Source of the DNA: JBBQLG01 sp964251665
GTDB taxonomy: Bacteria > Bacteroidota > Bacteroidia > Cytophagales > Spirosomataceae
Length of the DNA stretch: 64,000 bases
Assembly (NCBI GenBank): GCA_964251665.1
Contig: CAXUKO010000005.1
Location: 248,001-312,000, forward strand
Direction: 5' to 3'
The notes under the pieces were generated by a model. The model saw only the letters and a list, made by a program, of their open reading frames with translations. It made no database searches and had not been told where the DNA came from. Of this stretch, positions 17,357 through 26,489 are shown one piece after another (within the stretch, counting starts at the first letter, position 1; every line of letters begins with the position of its first letter). A program made the translations under genes and the position numbers.

Positions 17357-19383
17357 TTCTTATCGGCGATGGTGGTGCGTTTCATCACAACTTGTTCAGC
17401 GTGTTTAGCCAGAATTTTCTCGTAAAATTCGCGGAGCAGTGGGTACTCTTCGGCGTAGTAAACCGGCTTACGAAGCGAAATTCGGCTAACCACTTTCAGT
17501 TCGTTATCCACGGCGCTGACCTGATAGATGAACTTGCCGGCATTATCGGGCAGCGATATGATTGTGCCCTTCGGCATTTCTTCTACCGTAACACCTTTGG
17601 GCAGCGTAAACGTAGCCGTGTAGGTTTCGTCGATTGGTGCCCCAAAATCAACCGGGTACCGGCGTTCGGGCTCCTTAAACATGTGTTCGTTATGCCCCTC
17701 GGTCAGCATCGGGCGCAGGTAAATCCGGTCACCGGCAATCTGACAAGCCTCGGGGATCGTCAACTTATAATCAACCGTAAATGGTTTGGCTATCGAGTCG
17801 GCGTTACTGATACCAGCCTGCTCAATCTGCCAGGCGACCTTCCGCTTCCGCACCTCATCCAGATAATTTTTCTGCCCGTCTGTCAGGAAGGATTTCCGCT
17901 CCGTGAGGGCTTTGTAGCCGCCGTATGATTGCTGCATCATGCCTTTCAGTTCGCCCTCGTCATCAAGGGTAAACACAGCGGCTGTCACTTCGGCAATCCG
18001 CTCGGCAGGAGCCAGTGAGACAAACCTGCCTTTGGTAAAGTGAACCAGTCGGCCCGTTCCGTTCAGGCAGTGGCGGGGTAACATACCCGGCTTCAGGTAG
18101 GGATCGGTCGCATCCAGCAACAGGTCTTTGCCGCCCATGTCTATCTGGGCAATCACGTAGTTAAATTTCCGCAGCAGGGCAAACGATTCGTTGATGCGGC
18201 CATGCGAGCGCGTGCTGAGAATAACCGGATTGGCGTCGAAATCCAGTTCGCGCAGCAGGCCAATGAGCAGTAGATTGATATCCCCGGCATCGCCCTTGCG
18301 GGCTTCCCAGGCTTTTTTGGTGCTGCCGGAGGTCAACCCATTGGAACCGTCCCACTTCATGGTATGACTGATGTAGGCGCAGGCGGCTTTAATCCTCCCC
18401 AGCGAATCGGGATGCTGCTGCTTAATTAACTCGGCGACATCGCGCAGAAAAGAAGCCCGTTTGCATTGGTTGCCGAAAGTTGGTTCCCGCAGCAACGTGG
18501 TCTGCATGGCCTCCCAGCCCACCGAAAAGTTGTGCGTTCCTTCGTCGGGAAAGGTGTAGCTGGCTAATTCAAAGTCAATTTTCGAGAGGTAGTCCGACTC
18601 GGTAGTGATGTAAGCTTCATTCCGGAAAGCGGGGGCATCTTTCACGGCAAACCGGTATCGCATGGCCTGCTCTGCCGGTCGGCCGGGCAGCAGCGAACAG
18701 GTAGTTCCTTCGCGCTCGCTGACGGCCAGCGGCAGGTAGCCATTTGTGATAATTTTGTAATAAAAATAATTGGGGATCAGAGCATTAAACTCACTCCACA
18801 GTACCGGTACGTGCTGTTGAAACGACCAGGTATTGGGGTTTTGCGTCACGGCAAACGGGGTATGAACGGTATACTGGTATTCGATAATGGCTCCCTCCCG
18901 CACGTTGGGCAGGGCAAACTTCTGCATCGTAACCTCATCGGTCATCTTCTCGTTAAAGATGCCGGATTTATCGAGTTTGGACGTAACAACGGCCCCATTC
19001 ACCAGATTATAGGTATAGCCTTCCAGGTTAGAGATGTATTCTGTCTGCCCACCTATTCCCCGGCGCAGCGACTTTGCAATAGTTGCCCGGTCATACGCCG
19101 ATTTCTTACGGATTTTTGTGCGAATGTGGTAGCGGGTAACCATCCACAGGCTTGAGGTCACCAGCTCGATTCGAAAGTCGGCGTAGTCGTATAATACAAT
19201 AGCTTCGGCGGTGGTATCCTGCGGGTACGGGTCGACCTGAAGGTCATTGGCCGAAACCCGACCGAACTTAATATCTGGTGCTGTTGCAACCGGCAATTTT
19301 TGCCCCTGCGTTGAAAAGGCAGCACATAGCAATAAGCACAGCAGCCCGTTTCGGCGGTGCAATTTGGTAAAGAATGAAAGCAT
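17353..19383 (-). CDS. DUF3857 transglutaminase-like exported protein, degenerate active site (paralogue 2)
   Basis: A 676-residue protein starting MLSFFTKLHRRNGLLCLLLC (the frame is open to 19464, but the ATG at 19383 puts the signal peptide at the N-terminus). Layout is DUF3857, a transglutaminase-like core and a DUF3858-like C-terminus. The cysteine position is Ala366 (RKGDAGDINLLL) and the histidine position is Tyr409 (KFNYVIAQ), while DATD is kept, so it is probably not a functional cysteine enzyme. It is the same length as, and closely similar to, the gene at 19553-21583, so the two arose by tandem duplication. The stop overlaps the start of the next gene by 4 nt. A partner or scaffold role to the neighbour is a guess. 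Confidence 0.85.
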   Translation of the reverse strand: MLSFFTKLHRRNGLLCLLLCAAFSTQGQKLPVATAPDIKFGRVSANDLQVDPYPQDTTAEAIVLYDYADFRIELVTSSLWMVTRYHIRTKIRKKSAYDRATIAKSLRRGIGGQTEYISNLEGYTYNLVNGAVVTSKLDKSGIFNEKMTDEVTMQKFALPNVREGAIIEYQYTVHTPFAVTQNPNTWSFQQHVPVLWSEFNALIPNYFYYKIITNGYLPLAVSEREGTTCSLLPGRPAEQAMRYRFAVKDAPAFRNEAYITTESDYLSKIDFELASYTFPDEGTHNFSVGWEAMQTTLLREPTFGNQCKRASFLRDVAELIKQQHPDSLGRIKAACAYISHTMKWDGSNGLTSGSTKKAWEARKGDAGDINLLLIGLLRELDFDANPVILSTRSHGRINESFALLRKFNYVIAQIDMGGKDLLLDATDPYLKPGMLPRHCLNGTGRLVHFTKGRFVSLAPAERIAEVTAAVFTLDDEGELKGMMQQSYGGYKALTERKSFLTDGQKNYLDEVRKRKVAWQIEQAGISNADSIAKPFTVDYKLTIPEACQIAGDRIYLRPMLTEGHNEHMFKEPERRYPVDFGAPIDETYTATFTLPKGVTVEEMPKGTIISLPDNAGKFIYQVSAVDNELKVVSRISLRKPVYYAEEYPLLREFYEKILAKHAEQVVMKRTTIADKK

Positions 19384-19552
19384 AGTGAACAGAGGTGGAG
19401 ATTGTGTATATATTCCGGGGCAATATCTCGTATTATTTTCAATACTAATAGACAACATGCACATCTTTTAATAAGCTGATTGCGGGGCCATTTTCGAGCA
19501 GCATGCCGGGTTACGGTTTTGACCCAACGTTGACTTAACCAGAATCCAGGCT

Positions 19553-21583
19553 CTATTTTTTGTCCGCGATTGTCGCACGCTTCATCACGATCTGTTCAGC
19601 ATGTTTAGCCAGGATTTTGTCATAGAATTCGCGCAGGTAAGGGTACTCTTCGGCGAAATAAACCGGTTTACGAATTGACATCCGGCTGACTACCTTCACT
19701 TCATTATCCGCCACGCTGATCTGATACGTGAATCGACCGCCGTTATTGGGTAAAGCGATGCTGGTATTTTTTGGCAACTCTTCCACCGTAACGCCGTTAG
19801 GCAGCGTAAACGTAGCCATATACGTCTCATCAATCGGAGCGCCGAAATCAACCGGATACCGGCGTTTGGGATCTTTGAACAGGTTGTCGTCATGCCCCTC
19901 CGTCAGCATCGGGCGCAGGTAGAGCCGTTCACCGGCCAACTGACACGCTTCGGGAATAGTGAGTTTGTGACTGACGTTGAACGGCATCATGATCGAGTCA
20001 GCATTCGTGATCGCTGTACGCTCGATTTGCCAGACCGTTTTCCGTTTCTTAAGAGCGTCAACGTATTTCGTCTGACCGTCCCGCAAAAAAGCAGTCCGTT
20101 CGTCAAGGCCCTTATACCCGCCATATGACTGATTTAGCGTACCGGTTAAACCACCGTCATCATCCAGTTTGAATTTAGCCGTTATGACCTCAACATCCCG
20201 TTCGGCAGGAGCCAGGGAGATAAACCGACCTTTCGTAAAGTGTACGAGTCGGCCTGTCCCGTTCAGACAATGGCGGGGTAGCATTCCCGGCTGTAGGTAG
20301 GGGTCAGTCGCGTCGAGCAGCAAATCTTTGCCACCAATACTTACATGCGCCACTACATAGTTGAACTTACGCAGCAGGGCGAACGACTCCTCAACGCGGC
20401 CGTGCGAACGGGTGCTGAGAATGACCGGGTTGGCATCGAATTCAAGTTCACGCAGCAGGCCGGTAAGGAGCAGATTGATGTCGCCGGCATCGCCTTTTCG
20501 GGCGTCCCAGACTTTTTTCAGGCTGCTGGCCATCAAACTATACGTACCATCCCACTTCACGGTCCGGCTTACGTAGGCACAGGCGGCCTGAATCTGACTC
20601 AGCGAATCCAGGTACTGCTTTTTAATTAGAGAAGCCACATCCTGCAGGAAAGGCGCTCGTCTGAACTGTCCGCCAAAGGAAGACTCCCGCAGCAGAGTCG
20701 CGTCTAAAGCATCCCAGCCAATCGACAAATTGTGCGTTCCCGAGTACGGAAATGAGTACTGAGCCAGTTCAAAATCAATCTTTGAAATGTAATCTGACTC
20801 AGTGGTGATATGCGCTTCAGGCTGGAACGCCGGGGCATCTTTCACCACGAACCGGTACTGTACAGCGCCTTCAACGCTGCCACCCGGTAATGGCTGACTT
20901 GCTACGGCGTTGTGTTCACTGATGGCCAGGGGCAGGTAACCACTCGTGATAATTTTATATTGCGTGTAATTAGGGATAAACGCCTTCAGTTCGCTCCACA
21001 GAACCGGTACGTGCTGCTGAAACATCCAGGTGCCCGGGTTGTATGAAATGGAAAACGGGGTGTAGAGCGTATAGGTGTAGTCAATCACGGACCCTTCGCG
21101 AACGTTGGGTAGGGTAAACTTCTGTACGGTTATGTCGTCGGACATCTTTTCGGTAAAGATGCCGGACTTATCGAGTTTCGACACCACAACAGCCCCGTTA
21201 ACGAGGTTGTAGGTATACCCTTCCAGATCATCAATGGTTTGATTCCGGGTTCCGTAGCCTTTGCGCAGGGGTATCGTTCTGGTGGCCCGGTCATAGGCCG
21301 ATTTCCGGCGGATTTTAGTGCGGATATGGTAGCGAGTCACCACGCATAAATCATCACCCTTCAGCTGGACACGCAGGTCCGCAAAGTCATACAACACGAC
21401 GGCTTCGGCGGTAGTGTCCTGCGGATATGGGTCGGTTTGCAGGTCATTTACGGAGATTTTCCCAAGTACAACAGCCGGTTCAGACACTGTTGGCGATTGC
21501 TGTCCCTGCGCGGGAATCACAGCATAAAGTAATAAACTCATCAACAAGCCTGTAGCGTATGGTTTCGTAAAAAAAGACAACAT
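19553..21583 (-). CDS. DUF3857 transglutaminase-like exported protein, degenerate active site (paralogue 1)
   Basis: A 676-residue protein starting MLSFFTKPYATGLLMSLLLY with a signal peptide ending near IPAQGQ. It aligns without length change to the gene at 17353-19383, for example VNDLQTDPYPQDTTAEAVVL, and both carry MLPRHCLNGTGRLVHFTKGR. The transglutaminase-type active site is lost in the same way: Ala366 at the cysteine position (RKGDAGDINLLL) and Tyr409 at the histidine position (KFNYVVAH). It is the first gene of the probable three-gene operon, with 169 nt before the next gene. The function is unknown. Conservation of both copies suggests a selected, non-catalytic role. Confidence 0.85.
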   Translation of the reverse strand: MLSFFTKPYATGLLMSLLLYAVIPAQGQQSPTVSEPAVVLGKISVNDLQTDPYPQDTTAEAVVLYDFADLRVQLKGDDLCVVTRYHIRTKIRRKSAYDRATRTIPLRKGYGTRNQTIDDLEGYTYNLVNGAVVVSKLDKSGIFTEKMSDDITVQKFTLPNVREGSVIDYTYTLYTPFSISYNPGTWMFQQHVPVLWSELKAFIPNYTQYKIITSGYLPLAISEHNAVASQPLPGGSVEGAVQYRFVVKDAPAFQPEAHITTESDYISKIDFELAQYSFPYSGTHNLSIGWDALDATLLRESSFGGQFRRAPFLQDVASLIKKQYLDSLSQIQAACAYVSRTVKWDGTYSLMASSLKKVWDARKGDAGDINLLLTGLLRELEFDANPVILSTRSHGRVEESFALLRKFNYVVAHVSIGGKDLLLDATDPYLQPGMLPRHCLNGTGRLVHFTKGRFISLAPAERDVEVITAKFKLDDDGGLTGTLNQSYGGYKGLDERTAFLRDGQTKYVDALKKRKTVWQIERTAITNADSIMMPFNVSHKLTIPEACQLAGERLYLRPMLTEGHDDNLFKDPKRRYPVDFGAPIDETYMATFTLPNGVTVEELPKNTSIALPNNGGRFTYQISVADNEVKVVSRMSIRKPVYFAEEYPYLREFYDKILAKHAEQIVMKRATIADKK

Positions 21584-21739
21584 AATGAATAGTAATGGCG
21601 GCTAAGTATAATTACAGAAGCAATATCTCTATTTATTCTCAAGATTAGTAAACAAGTATGTTATTTTTTAACGGTATTGTTGATGAATTTAATTTGCCCT
21701 TGGTAACCGGCCTCAATCGAGTGCTGACCGGATTTTTCG

Positions 21740-21770
21740 TTGGCAATCCGCCCCCGAATCGTTAACTTTG
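21740..21770 (+). promoter_or_regulatory. Bacteroidota-type promoter of dnaX, predicted leaderless
   Basis: TTG at 21740-21742 and taactttg at 21763-21770 match the -33 and -7 elements (TTG, 20 nt, TAnnTTTG). The dnaX ATG is at 21774, so the expected transcription start falls at or within a few nucleotides of the start codon. Confidence 0.6.
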
Positions 21771-21773
21771 AGC

Positions 21774-23666
21774 ATGGATAATTTCGTTGTTTCCGCCCGA
21801 AAATACCGTCCGGCAACCTTCGACACGGTAGTGGGGCAGGGGCATATTACGACTACGCTTAAAAACGCCATCCGTACCAATCATCTGGCGTCGGCGTTTT
21901 TGTTTTGCGGCCCGCGCGGGGTTGGTAAGACAACCTGCGCCCGGATTCTCGCTAAGACCATTAACTGTCAAAACCTCACTCCCGATGCCGAAGCCTGCGA
22001 CGTGTGTGAGTCATGCGTGAGTTTTAACCAGAACTCATCGTTTAATATTCACGAACTGGATGCGGCCTCCAACAACTCGGTTGAGGATATTCGGAATCTC
22101 ATTGAGCAGGTCCGTATCCCCCCCCAATCGGGAGCGAAGTATAAGATCTATATCATTGACGAGGTGCACATGCTCTCGACGGCGGCCTTCAACGCCTTCC
22201 TGAAAACCCTTGAAGAGCCACCCACTTACGCCATTTTTATCCTGGCTACGACCGAAAAGCATAAAATCCTGCCCACGATTCTGTCGCGCTGCCAGATTTT
22301 CGACTTTAACCGGATTCAGCCAAAAGACATTGCCGAACACCTCAATAGCATTGCTGGTAAAGAGCATATTACTGCAGAGTACGATGCGCTCGAACTGATT
22401 GCCCGTAAAGCTGATGGTGGTCTGCGCGATGCGCTGTCGATGTTCGACCTGAACGTTACCTTCTCGACCGACCGGATACTGCGTTACAAGGAAGTGCTGA
22501 ATAATTTGCATATCCTCGACTACGATTATTACTTCCAGCTAACCGATCATCTGCTGGCGGCTAACTTGTCGCAAACCCTGCTGACGCTGAATGAGATTCT
22601 GCAAAAAGGTTTCGACGGCCACCAGTTTATTGTTGGGCTATGTCGGCACTTTCGTGATTTGCTGGTCTGTAAGGATGCGGCTACGGTGCAGTTGTTACAA
22701 GTGACCGAGAGCGTTCAGCGGCAGTACCTCGATCAGTCGGCGCGGGCACCCATGTCGTTCCTGCTGTCGGCACTTAGCATCGGCGGGCAGTGCGATCTGA
22801 ACTTTAAACAGGCTAAAGATCAGCGGCTGCATGTAGAACTGGCCCTGATGAAGCTGGCCAACCTCCGCAACCTGCTCAATTGGGAGACGCTGCCCGATGG
22901 CGCGATGCCGGATAGCCCGTCAAAGCCGGTCGCGTCGGCAATGGTCACACCACCGGAAGTTACCCGAACAGAGCCGACGCCCGTCGTCAGTCAGCCAGCG
23001 GCTCCGGTGAACGGGGTCGAAAAAAAAAACACCAATCCAGCTTTAACTAAACCGGTTACCATACCAAACGGGACCGAAACCCAGCCGCTCACCAGCGAAC
23101 CAGTGAGTGGGTACACGGCCAACCGCAACGGCACCAATGGAACGCCCCCGCCGGTACCGCCCCTCCCCCGTCCGGTACTGACAGGGTCACGGCTGCGCAC
23201 TACGGCCAGTTTGGTACCCATGCAGGCGGCAATGGCTACCGGCAACGGGCAGACAGACACGATGGAACTGCCCCCACCCACAACGGTAGCCCGCCCGGAC
23301 CAGCCGTTTACGCTTGAGGAGTTGGAAGTAGTTTGGCGGACGTTTGCGCAACGACGTCAGCAGCAGACCGATAATATGACCGAGCAGGTCGTACTGAATC
23401 GCGACATCCGGCTGGAAGGCACGACCATTCACCTGACGCTTCAGAATAAAATTCAGGCGGACCACCTGAGCGAAATAAGACCGGATCTACTGGGCTACCT
23501 CCGCGATCAGTTGCAGAACCGGCAAATCCAGGTTGAGCATCAGATTGTGACGCAGGAGACGAAGAAGATGATTTATTCGCCCCAGGACAAGTTTAACTAC
23601 CTGGCCGAAAAGAACCCCGCCCTGCTGAACCTGAGAAAGACGCTGGGGCTGGAAGTAGATTATTGA
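21774..23666 (+). CDS. dnaX: DNA polymerase III subunit gamma/tau
   Basis: The clamp-loader ATPase, 630 residues in frame (tau). Domain I/II shows the Walker A motif GPRGVGKTT (residues 46-54), a cysteine-rich zinc module (CQNLTPDAEACDVCESC), Walker B IIDEVHML and the sensor region FILATTEKHKILPTILSRC. A Pro/Thr-rich linker (about residues 375-510) precedes a C-terminal domain that in other bacteria binds the polymerase and helicase. The ATG at 21774 is chosen over a TTG two codons upstream. Codons 416-419 are formed by ten consecutive A (23020-23029). A shift by one base in either direction meets a TAA within ten codons and would give a protein of 423 or 425 residues, the size of gamma. Confidence 0.97.
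   Translation: MDNFVVSARKYRPATFDTVVGQGHITTTLKNAIRTNHLASAFLFCGPRGVGKTTCARILAKTINCQNLTPDAEACDVCESCVSFNQNSSFNIHELDAASNNSVEDIRNLIEQVRIPPQSGAKYKIYIIDEVHMLSTAAFNAFLKTLEEPPTYAIFILATTEKHKILPTILSRCQIFDFNRIQPKDIAEHLNSIAGKEHITAEYDALELIARKADGGLRDALSMFDLNVTFSTDRILRYKEVLNNLHILDYDYYFQLTDHLLAANLSQTLLTLNEILQKGFDGHQFIVGLCRHFRDLLVCKDAATVQLLQVTESVQRQYLDQSARAPMSFLLSALSIGGQCDLNFKQAKDQRLHVELALMKLANLRNLLNWETLPDGAMPDSPSKPVASAMVTPPEVTRTEPTPVVSQPAAPVNGVEKKNTNPALTKPVTIPNGTETQPLTSEPVSGYTANRNGTNGTPPPVPPLPRPVLTGSRLRTTASLVPMQAAMATGNGQTDTMELPPPTTVARPDQPFTLEELEVVWRTFAQRRQQQTDNMTEQVVLNRDIRLEGTTIHLTLQNKIQADHLSEIRPDLLGYLRDQLQNRQIQVEHQIVTQETKKMIYSPQDKFNYLAEKNPALLNLRKTLGLEVDY
23020..23029 (+). promoter_or_regulatory. A10 homopolymer in dnaX, candidate slippage site for gamma synthesis
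   Basis: Ten consecutive A read as gaa aaa aaa aac. Insertion of one A leads to TAA at 23048-23050 and deletion of one A leads to TAA at 23044-23046, so any single-base slip ends translation just past the ATPase domains. This resembles the A-run of Thermus thermophilus dnaX, which works by transcriptional slippage. Confidence 0.6.
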
Positions 23667-23685
23667 GAAGAGAGAGTAGTAAGTG

Positions 23686-23730
23686 ATAAGGGGTAAGTAG
23701 CCTGTCTATGGACAACTACTTACCCCTTAT
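23686..23730. terminator. Bidirectional terminator between dnaX and the DUF3108 gene
   Basis: A perfect 15-bp inverted repeat (ataaggggtaagtag at 23686-23700 and its complement at 23716-23730) with a 15-nt loop, between two convergent genes. Confidence 0.8.
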
Positions 23731-23735
23731 TACCC

Positions 23736-24527
23736 TTAAAAGAATTTCAACGGTTGTTTCAGGCCGACATGACGGCGCAGGTCCATATTGAGTGATCCAA
23801 TTGACAGCTCAACTTCGACTTTAACGGGTATTTTGTTCACATCGTCGGATACCCAGATTTTAATTGACTCGTCGTCTTTAAAAAATCCTCCGTTTTTAGG
23901 CAGCACCGGGTTAAGTTTCAGAACATTTATTTTACCGAATTTAGTGTTGATCGTCTCTTTGCCCCGGTACCGAACTTTCATGTTAAAGACCGTGTCGTCG
24001 TAGAAGGCGGGTACTTCAATAACCTGCCCAACCGGGAGCTTGTTAAATTCGACCGTACGCAGAAAAAAGTAGCTGCTCACTACATCGTGTACATTATCGG
24101 GCACCTTAAATACATCGCGTTCGGTGCGTTCCTCGGCTTTAACCGTATTATTGAGGTGATTGAACGTGATATTTTCCTCTTTCCGAAATTTGTTCTCGCG
24201 TAGGCTGGTATAGAATTTCTGGGGTAGAATAGCCGTCGTATCAATGTAAGACCGCCAGTTGTCCTGCACTTTGGTGACGAGCGAGAAGGCGCCCACCGTC
24301 CGGCCGTTCACGTCGACTTTATAACAGGGGCGTTCGTTCACTTTATACAGGGTGGGAGCCACATCAACAAAGGCTTCGGCCGCGTTCAGAAATCCGTAGT
24401 GCACCCGATATTCAATATGCTCACCCGGCCCGAAACTGGTGTTGACCACACGTCGGTATGTATTCATCCAGGTAAAGCCCGAACCAATCAGCAGCACCGC
24501 CCCAATGGCAATAAGAAGTTTCTTCAT
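23736..24527 (-). CDS. DUF3108 domain-containing exported protein
   Basis: A 263-residue protein with an N-terminal hydrophobic segment (MKKLLIAIGAVLLIGSGFTW) that is either a signal peptide or an anchor. The mature region matches the DUF3108 family as I know it: GPGEHIEYRVHYGFLNAAEA, VDVNGRTVGAFSLVTKVQDN, an FYTSLRENKFRKEENITF stretch and IKIWVSDDVNKIPVKVEVEL near the end. DUF3108 proteins are periplasmic beta-rich proteins of unknown function, often in Bacteroidota. It lies 28 nt downstream of the putative aminopeptidase gene on the same strand, so the two probably form an operon; the S9 peptidase 5 kb further on carries a domain that looks related. Confidence 0.85.
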   Translation of the reverse strand: MKKLLIAIGAVLLIGSGFTWMNTYRRVVNTSFGPGEHIEYRVHYGFLNAAEAFVDVAPTLYKVNERPCYKVDVNGRTVGAFSLVTKVQDNWRSYIDTTAILPQKFYTSLRENKFRKEENITFNHLNNTVKAEERTERDVFKVPDNVHDVVSSYFFLRTVEFNKLPVGQVIEVPAFYDDTVFNMKVRYRGKETINTKFGKINVLKLNPVLPKNGGFFKDDESIKIWVSDDVNKIPVKVEVELSIGSLNMDLRRHVGLKQPLKFF

Positions 24528-24555
24528 AACAGTCGTCGTTTCAGCGAAACAGCGT

Positions 24556-25593
24556 CTATAAGGATGGATAGGTTTGTTTCAGATACGTCAGGTATTGGGT
24601 AAAGTTTCCGTGAAAACGACGCTCAAATTCCGTGCGAAACTGATTTTGCTGCTTCCGGTACGTCAGATACCCAATGAAATACGCATTATTAGGCAGATTT
24701 AGTTTGCTCAAACGCCGTTTTTTTATTGATCGTGTGGGCGCGTTGCCCGTCAGCGTGTCCGCCGTACTGACAATCTGTCCAATGAGTTGCCACTTCAGCG
24801 AATCTTTGATGGGTTTAACCATAGTCGGTTTAAACGTCCGGTACAGGCTGTCCAACTGCCGGGTACCGCGCAGAATATGATCATCATACCGTTCGTAGAA
24901 CTGCTTCGTATCCAGATAGTTTCGATACGGCTCCGATGCCACTCCGTACTTAGCTTTCAAAAAGCGCAGCGCCCCATACTCACCCACAAAATCAGCCAGG
25001 TTCTCGTTGTACTCCAGACTATTTTTAATAAACAGCGTCCCGTGGGTCAGTTCGTGAATGATCAGTTCAGCCAGTGCGCCTTCCGGGCGGTCGAGCATAC
25101 TGGACAGAATTGGGTCTTTCAGAAAACCCAGCGTCGACCAGGCTGATACTTCCCCAACGCGGGTGTCTAATCCTTCCTGTTTCAGGGCACGCACGAGGGT
25201 ATCGGCGCGGTCTTTCTCAAAAAAGCCTTTGTACGAAAACTGCCCCAGAACGGGAAAGTCCCACACCTTTGCCTTCAGTTCATATGGTTCCGAGGCCGTT
25301 ACGACCCACAGAATGGGCTTACCGTGCTGATCGTAAAAAGTCGTGTAGTTTTTCGATGGCGTAAGACCGAGCGAATCCACGGCGAACTCTTTAATGGCCT
25401 GTATCAACCGAATCTTGGCCTTAAGTGAATCCGGGTACGCCGGATTAGCCAGCACATCGGAAACGGGTTCGGTGTTCGCCAGCACCCGAAGCTGTCCTTT
25501 TGCCTGCATCCAGCCATACCCAATGAGTTCATGCTGCCAGATACCCACTAAAACAATAATGACCAATACAACGGCCCCAATTCGTTTAACCAT
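24556..25593 (-). CDS. Putative zinc aminopeptidase (PF10023-like)
   Basis: A 345-residue protein anchored or exported by an N-terminal hydrophobic helix (MVKRIGAVVLVIIVLVGIWQ). The zinc-binding motif HELTHGTLF is clear, and the third ligand is probably in NENLADFVGEYGA downstream. Other family landmarks are GWMQAKGQLRVLANTEPV near the N-terminus and VSAWSTLGFLKDPILSSML before the metal site. This is the arrangement of the predicted aminopeptidase family (COG4324). It likely faces the periplasm and cleaves peptides, but its activity is inferred from motifs. It is followed by the DUF3108 gene on the same strand. Confidence 0.83.
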   Translation of the reverse strand: MVKRIGAVVLVIIVLVGIWQHELIGYGWMQAKGQLRVLANTEPVSDVLANPAYPDSLKAKIRLIQAIKEFAVDSLGLTPSKNYTTFYDQHGKPILWVVTASEPYELKAKVWDFPVLGQFSYKGFFEKDRADTLVRALKQEGLDTRVGEVSAWSTLGFLKDPILSSMLDRPEGALAELIIHELTHGTLFIKNSLEYNENLADFVGEYGALRFLKAKYGVASEPYRNYLDTKQFYERYDDHILRGTRQLDSLYRTFKPTMVKPIKDSLKWQLIGQIVSTADTLTGNAPTRSIKKRRLSKLNLPNNAYFIGYLTYRKQQNQFRTEFERRFHGNFTQYLTYLKQTYPSL

Positions 25594-25697
25594 ACTTCAT
25601 GTGTTACCACGCAAAGAACGCTGAACCATCGGGGAAGTTTACACCAAAGAGTCCTCAACGCACAAAAACGTTGGAATGCCTGACGAAAATCTCACAA

Positions 25698-25730
25698 AAA
25701 ACGCCTTCGTTATGGTAGCGAAGGCGTTTT
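25698..25730 (-). terminator. Hairpin terminator after the Uma2-like gene
   Basis: Stem aaaacgccttcg (25698-25709) paired with cgaaggcgtttt (25719-25730), loop of 9 nt, with a T-rich end on the minus strand after the gene that stops at 25760. Confidence 0.8.
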
Positions 25731-25759
25731 CAGGATTGTAAAACCAGCACTCAAACGGC

Positions 25760-26440
25760 TTACTTCATCAGTATCTGCAAGGCGGTCATGTTAGCCTCTT
25801 TATCGAATATGGCTCGCACCGGAATCGCAAAACCCGGCACCGTCAGACTACTCAGCGTATCATCGATGAATAAAACCGCTACCGAAGCAAACGCCATGGT
25901 CGGCTCGTCTAACTGATATTGAGCTACAGATTGCCGGACCGGGTCAATGATCCAGTACTCCCGAACGCCGTGAGCTGCGTAGTCCTCAAACTTGATGCCC
26001 TTGTCAAACTTGGCTGTACTTTTCGAAAGAATTTCCACGATTAAGTCTGGTGCTGGATGTACCATCTGATCATCATCGAACGTACTGGCCGTTTCCTTAT
26101 TCCAATAGCAGATGTCCGGTTCGTAGTCGTTGCGGGTCATACCCACAAGTGCTTTCTCAGTGTCGACCTCACCCAAGTCGCGCAGATGCACAAACACATG
26201 CAATAAAGTAGTCAAGTTGACAGCTGCATTTAAGTGTCGACGTTTAGCGGGGGAGTGCATAATGACTTCGCCGTTGATAAACTCGGCCTTAACATCGTCG
26301 CGCAGCCACTCACGAAATTCCCGACGGCGCTCCGCTTCATCATTCAAAATAGCCTGCGCCCGCTCGATAACGAGTTTAGCGTCCGGGGCTTCCAATAATT
26401 CAGCAACGCGATTAGCCAGCATGACAGCAGATATTTGCAT
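25760..26440 (-). CDS. Uma2/DUF820 family putative restriction-endonuclease-fold protein
   Basis: A 226-residue protein of the PD-(D/E)XK superfamily. The C-terminal half has the core VGMTRNDYEPDICYWNKE, HPAPDLIVEILSKSTAKFDK and YAAHGVREYWIIDPVRQSV, where D of PDI, E of VEI and the following lysine mark the nuclease-like site. An N-terminal helical region (LLEAPDAKLVIERAQAILND) precedes. Uma2-family genes are widespread in cyanobacteria and Bacteroidota and are usually orphan with unproven nuclease activity. The upstream neighbour is the S9 peptidase; a short palindromic repeat lies between them. It has its own terminator. Confidence 0.85.
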   Translation of the reverse strand: MQISAVMLANRVAELLEAPDAKLVIERAQAILNDEAERRREFREWLRDDVKAEFINGEVIMHSPAKRRHLNAAVNLTTLLHVFVHLRDLGEVDTEKALVGMTRNDYEPDICYWNKETASTFDDDQMVHPAPDLIVEILSKSTAKFDKGIKFEDYAAHGVREYWIIDPVRQSVAQYQLDEPTMAFASVAVLFIDDTLSSLTVPGFAIPVRAIFDKEANMTALQILMK

Positions 26441-26461
26441 GACTAAAGATACGCATTTTAG

Positions 26462-26489
26462 GTATCCCGGACGCCTGCGTCTGGAATAC
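26462..26489. repeat. Short palindromic repeat, family of GTAT-CCGGACGCC units
   Basis: An imperfect palindrome gtatcccggacgcctgcgtc followed by tggaatac, located between the S9 peptidase and Uma2 genes. It aligns with two inverted copies at 55822-55892. Confidence 0.55.
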
